NCBI GenBank assembly: GCA_000708835.1
Contig: DF237057.1
Coordinates: forward strand, 1-64,000
Length of the DNA stretch: 64,000 nucleotides
Direction of reading: 5' to 3'
Origin: Klebsormidium nitens
Lineage: Eukaryota > Streptophyta > Klebsormidiophyceae > Klebsormidiales > Klebsormidiaceae
Below the pieces are notes generated by a model that made no database searches, was not told the origin of the DNA, and saw nothing but the letters and a program-made list of their open reading frames with translations. The number at the start of each line of letters is the position of its first letter. Position 1 is the first letter of the stretch. Made by a program: the position numbers and the translations under genes. This document shows positions 24,708 through 36,770 of the stretch, piece by piece.

Positions 24708-26733
24708 CTACTCTAATGCCTGGCCTTTGTACAGCCACATGTTGACTTCCGTTATGTCCATATCCGAGACTGGAGGAATGGGCTCTTCCGTACAGTCGTC
24801 TGAGTTTTGCGGGGGCAGCCGGGACCGAGAGTACTCGTCTGCAGACCAGGGAAAGATGGCCATGAAGGAAGTGACACGAGTAATCGGGCGGTTCAGCTTG
24901 TAAGCGTTCAAGGTCGAGCAGACTTGAACGGACGAAGAACCCCTTTGCCCGCTAGATACTCAAAGACAAAAGCGGTACTCCAACAACTCGTCAACGTTTG
25001 AAAGACGTCAGCAACGTTCGCAAATCGCATACACAACAAGCACGGCGACTCCCTGGTGTTGCCTGGACGGGAACACGAGAGAACGACTTGTAGCACAGGG
25101 AATCTGGGTCTATATGCAACTGGAACGGTGAGCAACGCCGAGTGTCTAAAGGGTCTTCCTTGCGCTATCCCAGGCACTGGCCATGACGTCGTTTGTGACG
25201 GACCTGAAAACATTTTCGCGAGATGATTGTCTGAGCTTGCTTTGAAGACAACCCGCCCATCTTCGAAAGTGCAGGAGATTGTCACTTGATGATAGACATC
25301 AAAAAGTCGAGGGCGGTCAGAAACACAAAGGAAAACTCTCTCGCTCTTTCATGCACGATCAAAAACGAATCCGCAGTGCCACATAAAGCCGCGCTGTACT
25401 GAGCACGAACGCAGACCTACCTTTTGGAGGTGGGAGGGAGCCCAAAAAGGTCAAGTCAGAAGAGAGGAACACCTGACAAGCGCACCTTTGATCGTGTAAG
25501 GCGAGTCAAGGGGCTTCGTAGACATCATGCAGAGGGCCGTGTATACGAGGACGGCCAGGAAGACGGTCACGATTGCATAAGCGGGCAGAGCGATTGCCCA
25601 ATACCTGCAAGGATAACATGGTCGTCAAATTTAGAAGAAGATGCAAAACGACTCGTCACGCTTTTGGCGCCGAGAAATTCGTAACCAAACTCCTCGCTCT
25701 TTTGACGCAGTTTGATCGCTATGTGGAGGCAACGACTGATCTGGCGTTATGACTTTGAGAGCATGGAAACGTGAACTTCTAAAAGAAGAGCCGCTTTCTT
25801 CAAAGGCTTATCCGACACAAAAAGGGTCTGCCTTTTGGAAGCACGTGTTCAACATGGACCAATTGCTCCTGACCCATGCAATCTGACTTGAGACGATCTG
25901 TTCCTTGAATGTAGTACCATAGACGCCGGGCAGGGCTGAGCTCGACTCACAAGGAGACACTGATATCAGCTCAACACTGAAACGATCTTACACTTATCCT
26001 ACATGTATCAGTAGCACAATTTGAAGACGGGAGGACTGGCATGTTTTCAGTTTGGAGTCTTACTTGCTGGGGTAGTAGGTCACTCCTGCCGCGTGGAGAT
26101 ACTGTTCAGGAATGTAAGCCCACAGGATAAATAGCGCTGCAAACAAAACAACGCAAAAAAAAAAAGATCAACAATATGGTGAATTGGTTGCTCGGTCAAT
26201 GTCTGCAGGGAACATAGCACCGCTGATTCCCTTCTTGCAGGAATTGAAGAGGAGATTGCTAACTGGCCCAATGAAGATACCTGCAGGCCATGCAAAATGG
26301 AATGCCTGTGATCTGTCCCAATCCTTTCATCTTCGTGACTCAAGAGAGTGAGGTACCTGGTCTGTTAGATCATCTTTGACGATCTAGGCTGTGTTTGAAA
26401 AGGTTAACTGAACTTCTCGATCAAAGTGCGACTTTCTTTAACAAAAATGGACAGCTTCAGCTGCTTGTCAGAGGCAGCAATCCTTTCAGTGCCGTATTGT
26501 GCTGCTTTCTTGATATCAAGGCAAATAACGCACTTGCTATGAAGGTTGTGGCTACCTCAAAGGCTCCACATTGAGTAGCAGACATTGGCTGGGGGACTCT
26601 CACCATAAGCGACAATTGAAGCAATGGACCCGACAAAGCCGTATACCTCTGCTGGTACGGCCCCCTTCCGCCTGATCGGCTGTGACTGCATCGCAGCTGT
26701 CAGGCCCTTCTTAGAACCTTGTGTAAAAATCAT
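24708..26733 (-). CDS. PIGP: PIG-P, subunit of GPI-GlcNAc transferase, 4 exons
   Basis: Exons: 26733-26604, 26136-26064, 25604-25486, 24838-24708; all phases agree, giving 150 residues. The ATG is preceded immediately by an in-frame TGA; a second ATG lies 14 codons in. The core matches PIG-P: EVYGFVGSIASIVAYALFIL then WAYIPE (membrane span 1, about 29-54), the short link GVTYYPSKYW, span 2 (ALPAYAIVTVFLAVLVYTAL, 73-92), then DEYSRS and a tail EEPIPPVSDMDITEVN like the plant PISDI-IN ending. PIG-P is a small two-span ER protein of the complex that adds GlcNAc to phosphatidylinositol, the first step of GPI-anchor synthesis. It lies in the same direction as the PG-rich gene (311 bp between them) and head to head with HRD3. 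Confidence 0.93.
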
Positions 26734-28527
26734 TCAGACAGGTCAGGTTGGTGGCTTTTATTTGCGAGGACAGTAGAGGTAGTCCATTACTTTTGTGCTT
26801 TTTTAATGAGTTCTTTTCTTGAAGTGACTTGTGAAAGAGGTGCCAAAAAGCATCTGAGGTCTGCTGGTGGTTGATGATAGCTAGTGGAAGGACTAGGCAG
26901 GTATCGCTCTGTTTGGAAGGCTCAACCTGCTCTGCTTTCTTGAACCATTGAGAGAGCCTAGCTTTTGATCCAGACTTCTATCTCTTCTGGCAGGATATGG
27001 CTCCTGGCTCTGATGCTCTTCTGTGAAGCAATCAGAAGAGATCCTATGCCTTTAAAACTCCCTCCTTTACAAACCAGAATTTCTCTGGCTCAGCAATGGC
27101 AATCAACTCTTATTCCCCCAAAATTCGTCTCCTCAGCATCAATTGCTGATTCCAAATGCACCACCTAGGTCGAGTTGCAACCCTATGCTTCCATACAATC
27201 AGGTGAAAGCATGAAGAAAAGGTGGATATGAGGAATCTGAAAGCTAAGAAAGTCATTTGCTTTGAGAATGCCAAAAGCTGACCGCCTCTTTTTCACAATG
27301 TTCAGGTTGCTCATTCAATCCCATCAGATCATCCGATGCCTCCGAGGCCCGTCAAGTCACTTACATGATCCTTGAAGAGAGTTGACTCCTTCTCAGAAGC
27401 CAACATGCAGGCGGCACTTTATGCAACGCCTTTGTTGATTATCATCCTTTGACCTTCAATCTTTGCAATGCCGTGAAACTTGGAGGCGCCATTATCAATT
27501 GGTGAGCACGATTTGAAGTGGAAGAAAATTAGGGTTTGATACGGTGCGAGAGGCGCAGCGCGCATTGCGCGCGTGGCTCCAGCCTTGATTTCCGTTCCGG
27601 TCAGTAAACTCAAAGTAGAAGCAGTAGCCGAGTTGGTTCCGTTGTTGTCAGGCAGCCGGAATGTGTTCATCCAATGTCGAAAGCGAGCAGGATGGTTTAA
27701 CCCTTTGATGGATTCGACGGTGACTTTTCGTGACGACTGAGCCGGATGGTGCCTGGGCAGGCCGGAACGTGGCCGGACTCGGGCTCGGAAGCTCAGATTC
27801 AGCAGCGGAGCGCACTTAAGAACTCGATCTCTTTCCAGCCAACAGAGGAGAGAGAGCAAAAGCTTCTTTTAGGTTCTAGCTTCGTTGGAACTATGTTGAA
27901 TTAGCCTGATCTTTGTTCGTCTTTTCAAATTCCTACAGTAGTCGCTGACTGTACCAGCTCCTTTGAGCTTGGGTGGAATATTGGCACAGGGGCTCTCACA
28001 AGTGCGGGACGGGATGATGTTATGCAAGATCTGCTGTTTCTACAGGTGGATTTTTGTTTCCATGATAAGTTGATTCAATTTTTGGCAAGGGCTATGTTCT
28101 CCCTTTACTTACGCTGAAGGTGTCAGCTCCTTCATTTTTTAGTCTTCACTCCTGGTTTTCACTTCCCCAGAAGTTTTTCAGTGATGTATTAAATCATTGT
28201 AATTTGCTTAATCAAACTCCCTGCTGTTATTGTTTACCAACTCTTGAGCACAATTAAATTGAAACGGTTTTGTGAAAGGAATCCTGGCCCTGCCGCTTTG
28301 ATGCCGAAAAGAGACTTGACTGGAGGATTCAGAATATTTGATGCGGTCTTCTTCCCTCATCGTGCTTGATGATGAGAATGCTTCGACGATCACCGTGTGC
28401 TCGATAGAACCATTTTGTCCAGATGAGATTCGATACTCAAGAACTCTGTCTCGTCAGCACTGACATCGATGCCATCCTATTGCAGAGAATTGTCAGCCAC
28501 AATACTTTGAAGAGTCTATTGTGATTT
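26734..28527. other. Intergenic between divergent PIG-P and HRD3
   Basis: About 1.8 kb that must hold both promoters. The open frame at 27419-27859 (-) has no recognisable product or splice partner. No repeat or RNA gene was seen. Confidence 0.5.
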
Positions 28528-31500
28528 ATGGCTGGAGGCGCTCTCCGTGCGGTGGGGCTCATTGTAGTTATCGTTATTACAACATGGTTAACAGGTGAGT
28601 TGCTGCTTGCGATTCTTTGACAGAGTTGCGAACAGCAAGTGACAGAGAGTCCAGCACCGTTCTTGTTGTTGCCCCTTCTTCGTAGCTGTGAGCAGGATTC
28701 TTTATGGGTTACTTGTATCAAGTGGATCAACAGGCTGTGCATTTGAGTATCAATTTTTTTGAACAGGCAGTGAATGTGATGAGGCAAGTTCAAAGCTCTT
28801 TCTCAGGGAGGTGACCGCTTCCGCTGGATTCTTAATTTTGCTTACAGGACCCGCGTGCAATGTTTTTGTGCTGCTGTCTGGAGGGCGCAGAGGGATCCCC
28901 GTTTGATTACAGAACCTGTGCATATCTTGGCTGACAACCTGCATGTATCATTGTTTCTTTGGTGCACTTCTGTGTGCTTCCGCTTAGAAGAAGTTCTTGG
29001 TCGAAACTATGTGACTCATGCAAGTCCGAAGTGGCTGCGATGCAAGTGATTGACTGTCCTTCTGAGAATCCGATTGGCGAGATTATGTAGACTTCACAAA
29101 ACTGGAAACTTCGTTCGCCTCCTTACAAGCAAGTAGAGGGCTATATTCTCCTGGTACTTTGATCTGCTTATCAACCCCAGTCAAGTAGATTGTGATTGTC
29201 TTGAACAGGGTTGAAAAACGAACATTGAGGATAAAAAAGCAACAGTTAAAACTTGTGCTAATCATAGCCGTACTTCTTTTTCCCTCCTAGTACCATGGGG
29301 TCCGTTCGGTCGGCCTGCAGCTGCTCCACTTCCAAGCCCCCATGAGGCGCCATCTGTCACGCGCCCTTTGGACACCAACTTCATCTCAAAAACGGGCAAT
29401 GAAAGGGTTTTTGACGGGGGAACTAGAATGAGCGGAAGCGAGGCCCGAGAACGATTGTACTATCTCTTGGAAGTCCTCTTCGCCCGGGCTGACATACGCG
29501 ATGTCGGCGCGGCCATCGAGGGGCTGAAAGAGCTGGCCGCTCTGTTGCCGGAGCATTACATCGGGCCTCAGTGGGAGGGCCACCCTCCGGGACAAACGAT
29601 CCTCGGTCGGGGGCGTGCTTTGAGCCCCCTCGTGCACTATTTTGCGAAGCAGGGAAAGGACGAAAATGGGGTTCCTTTTGTTAAGGGGCAAGAAGAGGGC
29701 GGTAGTCGCATAGCGGGTCTCACGCAAGCGGAGTTTGATGCGCTGGACGAAAGCATGCAGCAGCAGGTTGAGATGGCCGAGGAGTTGAAGTACGAGCTGG
29801 ATAGGCTGAAGGCAAAGTTGAAAGCGGCAACCGAGAGTGTGGAGCCACAGAGTGTTACAGAGGAAGATTTTGTGTTCCGGGTAGCGCCTGGTGGGAGTGA
29901 GTTCGTTCGGGTTGGGGGTGCACAAAGCGCCCCAGGTCAGCAACAGGGGGTCGAGTCTGCCTCTGCAGAAGTCCCCCCCGGGGAGAGACTTTCAGAAATA
30001 GGGCTCCAGGAGAAGGGGGAGTCGCTGCCACCCACACCCGTGCCAAGACCGGCCCCCATCCCCCCTCCCCCGTCAAGCGTTTTCCGCCAGTCTGATGAGC
30101 ACGACCCCAGTCCGTCTTCGTCGGACCACGTAGCGGACGGGGCAGAGCAGTCCGCTGGCGAGAAGGAGTCAGGGACGTTAGACTCGCAGGACGACGATGA
30201 AGAAGAGTTGGAGCAAGTTTTGAGTCGCATGGGGAGGTACAAGACGGGCGTGGGTTCGGCCTTCCAAACCAGCACAGCGCTTGGGGCTGAAAACGGTCGT
30301 CCAAACCCGTCGCTGGTAGATCCCAGCCTTCCGGGCTTGGCAGACCCACCGGGGTTAACAGGAGGGTTATGGGGTGCAAATCCTGCGGGGTTTGACAGCC
30401 CGAACCCGCCCGCTTCAGCGAGCGCTACGTCGCCATCGATCTCCAACGACCTATTCCAAGTCCTCTTCGAAACACCAAACTCCCCCAGACTTTCAGACGG
30501 CAAAGCTGTTGACCAAAGCGCCGACGTCGTAGTGTGGGAGGAGGAGCCATTGGAAAGGGTTGCTGCGGACGCACAATTCCTCCTGGGGGTGTTGGCTTCG
30601 ACTGGGATCGCATCTGACTTTGTCCCCCGGAATGAGACGCAGGCTTTGGGGTACTACAGGCGGGCGGCCGAGGGGGGAGCGCAGCAGGCACAGCTCGCGC
30701 TAGCACACTGGTACCATCAGGTGCGCTTTTCGCTTTAAGAGCTTAAGGTCGGACGTCGCGTTGCTTTCGGGGATGAAAATGTTTCTTCTTTCTTTTCCCC
30801 CGTCCCTAGACCTTCTCCACCTCCTCGGGTTCCTCTCAGGACACAAATACGTAAGGGCTGTCGGAAACGCAGAGATGCCGCAGGTCTAAACATATCACTA
30901 GGTTGTCGTCAGCTTCTGATCGAAGTTCCAAAGTCCTTGATTATAGGGATGTGACCACAGGCGAGTACCTGCGGCCTTGAACTTTGAAATTGTGGAGTAC
31001 CTTCTGTTCTCACATCTGCAAGAGCAAGGTTTGGATACAGTTGGCAGTGAGGGCTTTGCTTACGAAACAAATCTTTCAAGTGGTCGCATCCGCATTCGTC
31101 CCCCTGCCACACAGCTGAAAGTGTCAGGCTTTCTGTGAAGGGTTTGGTAAGACATGACTGTCCAAGGAGACGCACTTGCGTAGGAGACTTCTGAGTTGTT
31201 TCCTTAACAAACATTTCACTTTTCCAAAGATAACGAGTCTCTTTATTGCAGGGTTATCACGTGGACTCCAGCTGCTCGTCGGCCCTCTGGTACCTCCGCG
31301 GCGTTGCTGACAGCATCATGACCTCAGCTCAGGAAGTGGGTGACGTGGTGCTTCCGAGGGCACCCGTCAGGCTGCGCGACCGAGAGCGGGACGCATCTGC
31401 AGCAATGAACGATATGTTCGATCTAGATGCTCCAGATCAGGTGAGGCCTCGGCTGGTTGTTTGAGGCGCGTTCGCCAACAATTGCAACTACTGACGACGA

Positions 31501-34500
31501 AAAAGGGTTGTAATTTCTCCTGTGTAGATGTGGTTTCCGACTGCAAGGAAACTGTTGCAATGTACGGTTCCTTTGAACTCGTTGATCCCGACGAACTTTG
31601 ATCTTAGATGTCGCTTGTCGACCAGTCTCACAGAAGCCAGTCGTTCAAGAACCAGTTGGACTGTGTGCAGAGATATGCGGGTTGCGTCTCAATGACAACG
31701 AGACGGCTCGTCCACACATTGGCTGATTTCGGAGTCACGACCTCGAAGGGTTTCTATGGAGGCGCAGCGTTGCGCGGGCTGCTGGCAGCTCTCAAACATC
31801 TAATTTCACCCATTAAACATTCAGGGCGTCGTGTTTACCATGTCAAAATGTCTCGACTTCCTCTAGATTTGAAGCCCTCTTCAAAGCCCTCTCCCGATTT
31901 GGCGCAGGTGGCATGGGACGAGGACCTAGCACTGCGGGGCGTTGCTGAAGCGCAGCGCCACGTGGGCTACCGGCGGCTGCTGGGACGGGGGGTGGACCAA
32001 GACGTGCACGAGGCGCGGCGCTACTTTGAAGCAGCGGCAGGGGCAGGGGATCCGTACGCTGCTTTCAACCTGGGTTACATGTACATGAGGGTGAGGGGTC
32101 ATCGTTCGTTTGCCTTTCTATGCGGCTCTGATGATGTGATTAGAAGACCTGAGAGTAAAGCGCTGGGTATTCGTAAGCTGCTCTTATTGTTTGTGGTTGC
32201 TGAATTGTTTGCATTGGCCGCAGAGACGACTGCGAGCCTCGTGCCTCAAATCCGAACGGAACAGCCTTCAGCTAATAGTTCCTTAACTGAGTTGCACAAG
32301 GTTTGCGGGCACTATGCACTTTGCCAACCACACAGCCCTCTTCGGGCCTGACGCAAAAGTCTCCTTTAAAAGTTAGAGATCCTAAAATCCATTTATTTCT
32401 CAGATTGAGGAGCTTCCGACCGAGAATGTAACACGATAACACTTGCGCAACTCTGCAGGGCGTTGTATGTCCAGAAAGTCCTCACAGGGGCTGATTGAGC
32501 TCGTATCTCAAAGCCGTGAAACACTGCCTGCTTAGCCTAATCTGACACAATCCACTGATTTTAGGGCATCGCGCATCCCGTCAACTACACGGCCGCCCGT
32601 GAGCTCTTCGAGTATGCCGCTGAAGACGACCTCCCGGCTGCGTACAACGGACTCGGCGTGCTGTACTACAGCGGATGGGGCGTGCCCCAGAACTTCACCA
32701 AAGCGAAGGAGTACTTCGAACTGGGGGCCGTTTTCCAAGACCCCGATAGCTTGGTGAGTGCTTAGCGTGCCAGTGGTTGAGTCTTGTTTGTTTGAAGTCT
32801 GTCAACAAGGCGAAGGAGGCCTTTCCAAAAGCTGCCTTTAAAATCGTCAATCGCGAGATGTCAAAAGCCTGGAATGTGTTGAACTTAATATTTGAAGTGT
32901 CCCTTCGATGCAATACAACCTGGGGAGTGTAGGATTGAGTTGCTCCCGCGTGCCCACGAAAGCGCCAGACCCTGAAAGTACAAAACCCGAAAATTGTCTT
33001 TATGTTAAAACCTGTCTTTAAATCTAACGCTGTCGTTTTTTGGGGCAGTACAACCCCGGCAGTCTGCACCTCCGCTTCGTCGTTCCAGAAACTTTGCAAC
33101 GAAACTAAATTGTAAGACGAAGCACTAAGCTGTATAACCCAAAGCCCTAGAACCCTATTTGCCTCTCTTTGATGCAGTACAATCTGGGCACTCTGTACAT
33201 GGTCGGCTTTGGCGTCTTAGAGAACCTGCCACGCGCGCGCTGATTGAACCCTCGCGCCCCAGGCTTCCGCAACTTCGAAACCAGAATTCTGACTCCCTTT
33301 CTGTAATGCAGTACAACCTGGGCAGTCTGTACATGGGCGGTTTTGCCCTCTCAAAAGACCTGCCACGCACGCGTTGATCACCATACCCCGAACCTCTCGC
33401 ACCCAAGACTTCCAAAACTTCGACTTTCTAACTTTCCGAATCCTTTCTCTGATGCAGTACAATCTGGGCAGTCTCTACATGGGCGGCTTTGGCGTCCCGG
33501 AAGACCTGCCGAAGGCATATGCCTACATCCAAAACGCCTCGCACGCTGGGCATTGGAAAGCGCCTCATACGCTGGGGGTGATGCATGCAGAGGGGACAGG
33601 CGTCGAAAAGAACTGCTCCCAGGCAGTGCAGTTCCTAACAGTGAGCGCCCTTTTACGCATCTCCTCAACTTCTGGTCTTTTCAGGCCTGGTCTTTCTTGT
33701 TCCAATCCCCGCCGCTTCCCGGGTTGTTGCTTTCGACTACTCCCTCGCCTCTTATAGCCCTTTTTGGCTTCTTTTCGTATCGGCTTTCGCGCCTTCATGT
33801 GTTCATTTTGCAGTCGATTGTCGAATGTGCGTATCCCAGTGTGATCTCTCTGTCTGCCGTCGTCGTATTTTGTCGCGCCTCGATTTCTGCTTGCAAGATC
33901 TCGCTTTCTCGTCTTGTTCGCTGCCCTCTTTCGTTTGTGCGATGTCGCTTCCGGCTTACCGCGCCCTTCAATCCATCTTGTCTTCGCTTGATTCATTCCG
34001 ATTACTAAATGCATCTTCTAGCCCGTGGTACAGCCCCGTTCTTTCTTTCAACCTCGCTCCAGAGTCGAGGGATCCCTTGGTACTTGTACACAATGCTCGT
34101 AGATGAGTCTCTGCAGCTGTTTTGCACCGAATGGTGTTACCAGTCTGACGAAGTACACAAAATTCTGACCGCTTTGGAGAAGACATTGAGGGGATGGCTT
34201 GTGATTCCTCTTCCCTGAGTCGGTGTTGCGTTGACAGGGCCAGCTGCGGACAACCATTTTGTTACCACTAAAGCAATTTTTTTGAAACCCCCAAGATCCC
34301 AGAACTCCAGGCACCTTGAAACCTTTAATCTTTGGATCTTAGAACCCTTCCACTCGCCTGCAGCTATTTATCAGCGAGCGGGGTCAATGGCCCGACGAAC
34401 TAGAGGAGGCGTTTGCGTACACGGGCAGCGACGAGTGGTCAGCGCTCCTCCGCTACCTTATCATGGCGGAGCAAGGCAGCCACGTGGCGTGTGCGAATGC

Positions 34501-36770
34501 AGCCTTCATCCTAAGAAAGTCAAAGGTGAGGCGTCCACGTGGCGAGTACGAACGAGCAGGTGCAGGCATGGTTTTTATGCTGGCGCTATCTTCCTTGGGG
34601 TTCATGATATATGACTTTCTATGTGATCTGCAGTCTGGCTGTATGATTCCACATATGGCGGGGAAAGGGTCAGGCAGTCAAGTTCTGTCAGAGTTCTGAG
34701 CAAGTCAAGTGCGGGGCTGCACTTGCAGTACGGAAAAATAGCCTTCGTTTCTACACGATTAAGGTGTGGCTGCGACGCGGCCAGTGTATAAGCAGTCGTC
34801 GTTGCAAGGGATTCTACTCGCTGATACGGCAAGCCCGAAGCGCTGCAAGTCCTCATGCCAGAAGAGGGAAAGAGCAATTGTTCGCTCGTAGCAAAGCGTA
34901 CGCGAATTTGTGTTGGAATTGAGGGGACGCTGAGCGTAAGTCCGGAAACATGCTGGACGATGTTTCCTGGATTGCCGCGTCGGCTGACAAGTGTGGTTGT
35001 GCAAATTCAAGCGCGTCTCTTTTCCCAATTTGACGTCTACTTCCAGTGCCAGGTGCCTTCGCAATTCTAGTCGAGTATTCAAGGATATCCTTGGACACTG
35101 ATATTGACAGTCTGAAGTCGTCCTCAATCTCTCTTCCGCAAAACTTTACATCTTGAAAACGACTGCGTCTGATTGCTCGTAATAAACCACGACTTCTCAG
35201 AAATTTGTGTTGATTTCACAGGAGTACACGCACTCTGACCATCACGAGCTAGCGCTGAATCTCTTGGAGCGCACGCGGGACTCGGAGACCAACCTCCGGA
35301 GTGGCGCACTGATCGATGCTGGAAACCTGCACTACTACGGCCGGGTACAGATAACGGAACCCGACGAACGGTCTGGCTCCGTGTCTGGAAGCCACGTGGC
35401 TCTGCAGTACTACGAGGAAGCTGCCGAAAGTGAGTCTAGTCTGGTCTCCGGTTTCTTGCCGGCCGAGATGCCTTCGTCATATGAGGCAGGAATGTTGAAC
35501 GGCATTTTACTAATCGTCCTTCGTGTCAAAGTGTGTGTTCGCTTCTGTAGGGCATTTGCTGCCGACTCGCACGTCCTTCCTTTGTTGTCCGTCTTTCTTT
35601 TTCTCGTTGTGGAGCACAACTCCGGCCTCTCATCTGAAGCATTTCAGCGCAAATTTGTCCGAAAGGACATCTGACGCATTAGCCCGCCAGGGCTCGGTCG
35701 CTTTTGTTAATCGTCCAGAGAGTGGAGTATTACGCTGTCTCCTCGCTTTAATGCCTTTATTCCGTCCAAGACACCGGAAGCATTTCAAGCCTCGTTAGAA
35801 CTACATTCATCCAAAGAGGTTTGCACGTAACCCAAATTCACGAACCCTCCTCTGCCACATGTAACGACTCGGAGGCCCTGTAAAGTCTAGCTTGGGTGTG
35901 CTAGCACTGGTCTCGCTCTATTTTCTGCATTTCGTTCTTGGACGTTAAAAGCTTTTCGAGGTTCAAACCACTCGTACCCGATGATTGCTGTCATAAACCC
36001 AAACTCAACCTCCTCTTTGATCCCAGTAACGATCCGGAATCTCTGTACAGCCTAGCATGGGTCTACATCTTGCTTCAACATCCGCATCTCCTTACAGACA
36101 CGAACGCTGTTCCGGTATCACTTGAGACGATAATATCAATGGTCATTGACGTAACCCAGAAAGCTTTTTTTCTGCCCCAGGTAACGACCCGGAGGCCCTG
36201 TACAGTCTAGCGTGGGTCTACGAGCACGGGGAGCTCGGGCAGCCACGGGACCACCACAAGGCCCTCGACCTTCTAGACGAGGCCATGGAACATGCGTACT
36301 TAGAAGAGTTGCTTCCTTTAGCGGTCGCTCTCACATACTTCCAATCGCACGATATTTACTTACGTGTAGTCGGGTTTGCGGAGAGGAGCAAGCGAGGTTT
36401 TGTAGGTGCGCTAGAGGGGGTCGTTGCGCAAGGAGATACGATCCTTCTGTTGGTCCTCTCGACGATATTGTTTTGGGTCGTGGCGCGGTTAAGGAGGCGC
36501 CTTGACCAAGTCGAGCATCGGACTCTTGCCGCAAGGACGATTGAGGTTAGTGGGGAGGAGAGCCAGCCAGAGAGCGTTGCAGTGAGTCATGCTTCGGAAG
36601 TGGTTGTTGCTCCGGGGGGAGTGCATATCGGAGATGCTGCGCCGTTGGTTGGTCAGGTTCCAAACGAGAATCGAGATGGGGATCCGGGAGCGAGTGGTTT
36701 CAGCCACCCAACAACGGGAAGGCCGGGGGATCTGAGGCATAGGGCAGCATCGACTCGGGCACAAGGTTGA
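28528..36770 (+). CDS. HRD3: HRD3/SEL1L-type ERAD adaptor, 9 exons
   Basis: Exons: 28528-28594, 29291-30720, 31252-31440, 31908-32090, 32565-32753, 33458-33640, 34364-34525, 35222-35429, 36181-36770; phases agree, giving 1,066 residues. Exon 1 encodes a signal peptide (MAGGALRAVGLIVVIVITTW). A helical region (EARERLYYLLEVLFARADIR) leads into about 300 residues of Pro/Ser/Gly/acidic low complexity, then SEL1 repeats from about residue 460: QAQLALAHWYHQGYHVDSSC, DPYAAFNLGYMYMR, AAYNGLGVLYYSGWGVPQNF, YNLGSLYMGGFGVPEDLPKA and EALYSLAWVYEHGELGQPRD. A membrane span (TILLLVLSTILFWVV, about 957-971) and a disordered tail follow. HRD3/SEL1L is the ER-membrane partner of the HRD1 ubiquitin ligase and recruits misfolded glycoproteins. 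The protein is longer than typical plant HRD3 (about 680) because of the low-complexity insert. Introns 5 and 8 carry ghost exon starts. Confidence 0.9.
32914..33457 (+). repeat. Array of four ghost copies of HRD3 exon 6 start
   Basis: The start of the real exon at 33458 (gatgcag|tacaatctggg) is preceded by copies at 32914, 33049, 33178 and 33312; spacings are 135, 129, 134 and 146 bp. Copies at 33178 and 33312 keep a good acceptor and encode YNLGTLYMVGFGV and YNLGSLYMGGFAL in the correct phase, then reach TGA after about 21-22 codons. The 33049 copy keeps cag but has diverged; the 32914 copy has lost its AG (gcaa|tac). Each unit also repeats the intron tail. Confidence 0.9.
35861..36180 (+). 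repeat. Two ghost copies of HRD3 exon 9 start
   Basis: The real exon start at 36181 (ccccag|gtaacgacccggag) is preceded by copies at 35861 (gtaacgactcggaggccctg) and about 36026 (cccagtaacgatccggaat). Similarity continues through tctagc-tgggt. Spacings are about 165 and 155 bp. The older copy has lost its AG and gained TAA in place of TAC; the younger has a shifted acceptor. Confidence 0.85.

Noticed and set aside
30781-30852. Possible extra HRD3 exon (frame LLHLLGFLSGHKY between ccctag and gtaagg)
   Set aside because: Its phase does not fit, whereas exon 30720 joins 31252 directly in phase 0 with a continuous SEL1 repeat.
31608-32351. 247-codon open frame spanning HRD3 intron 3 and exon 4
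   Set aside because: Read-through of an intron; the exon inside it (31908-32090) is bounded by good splice sites.
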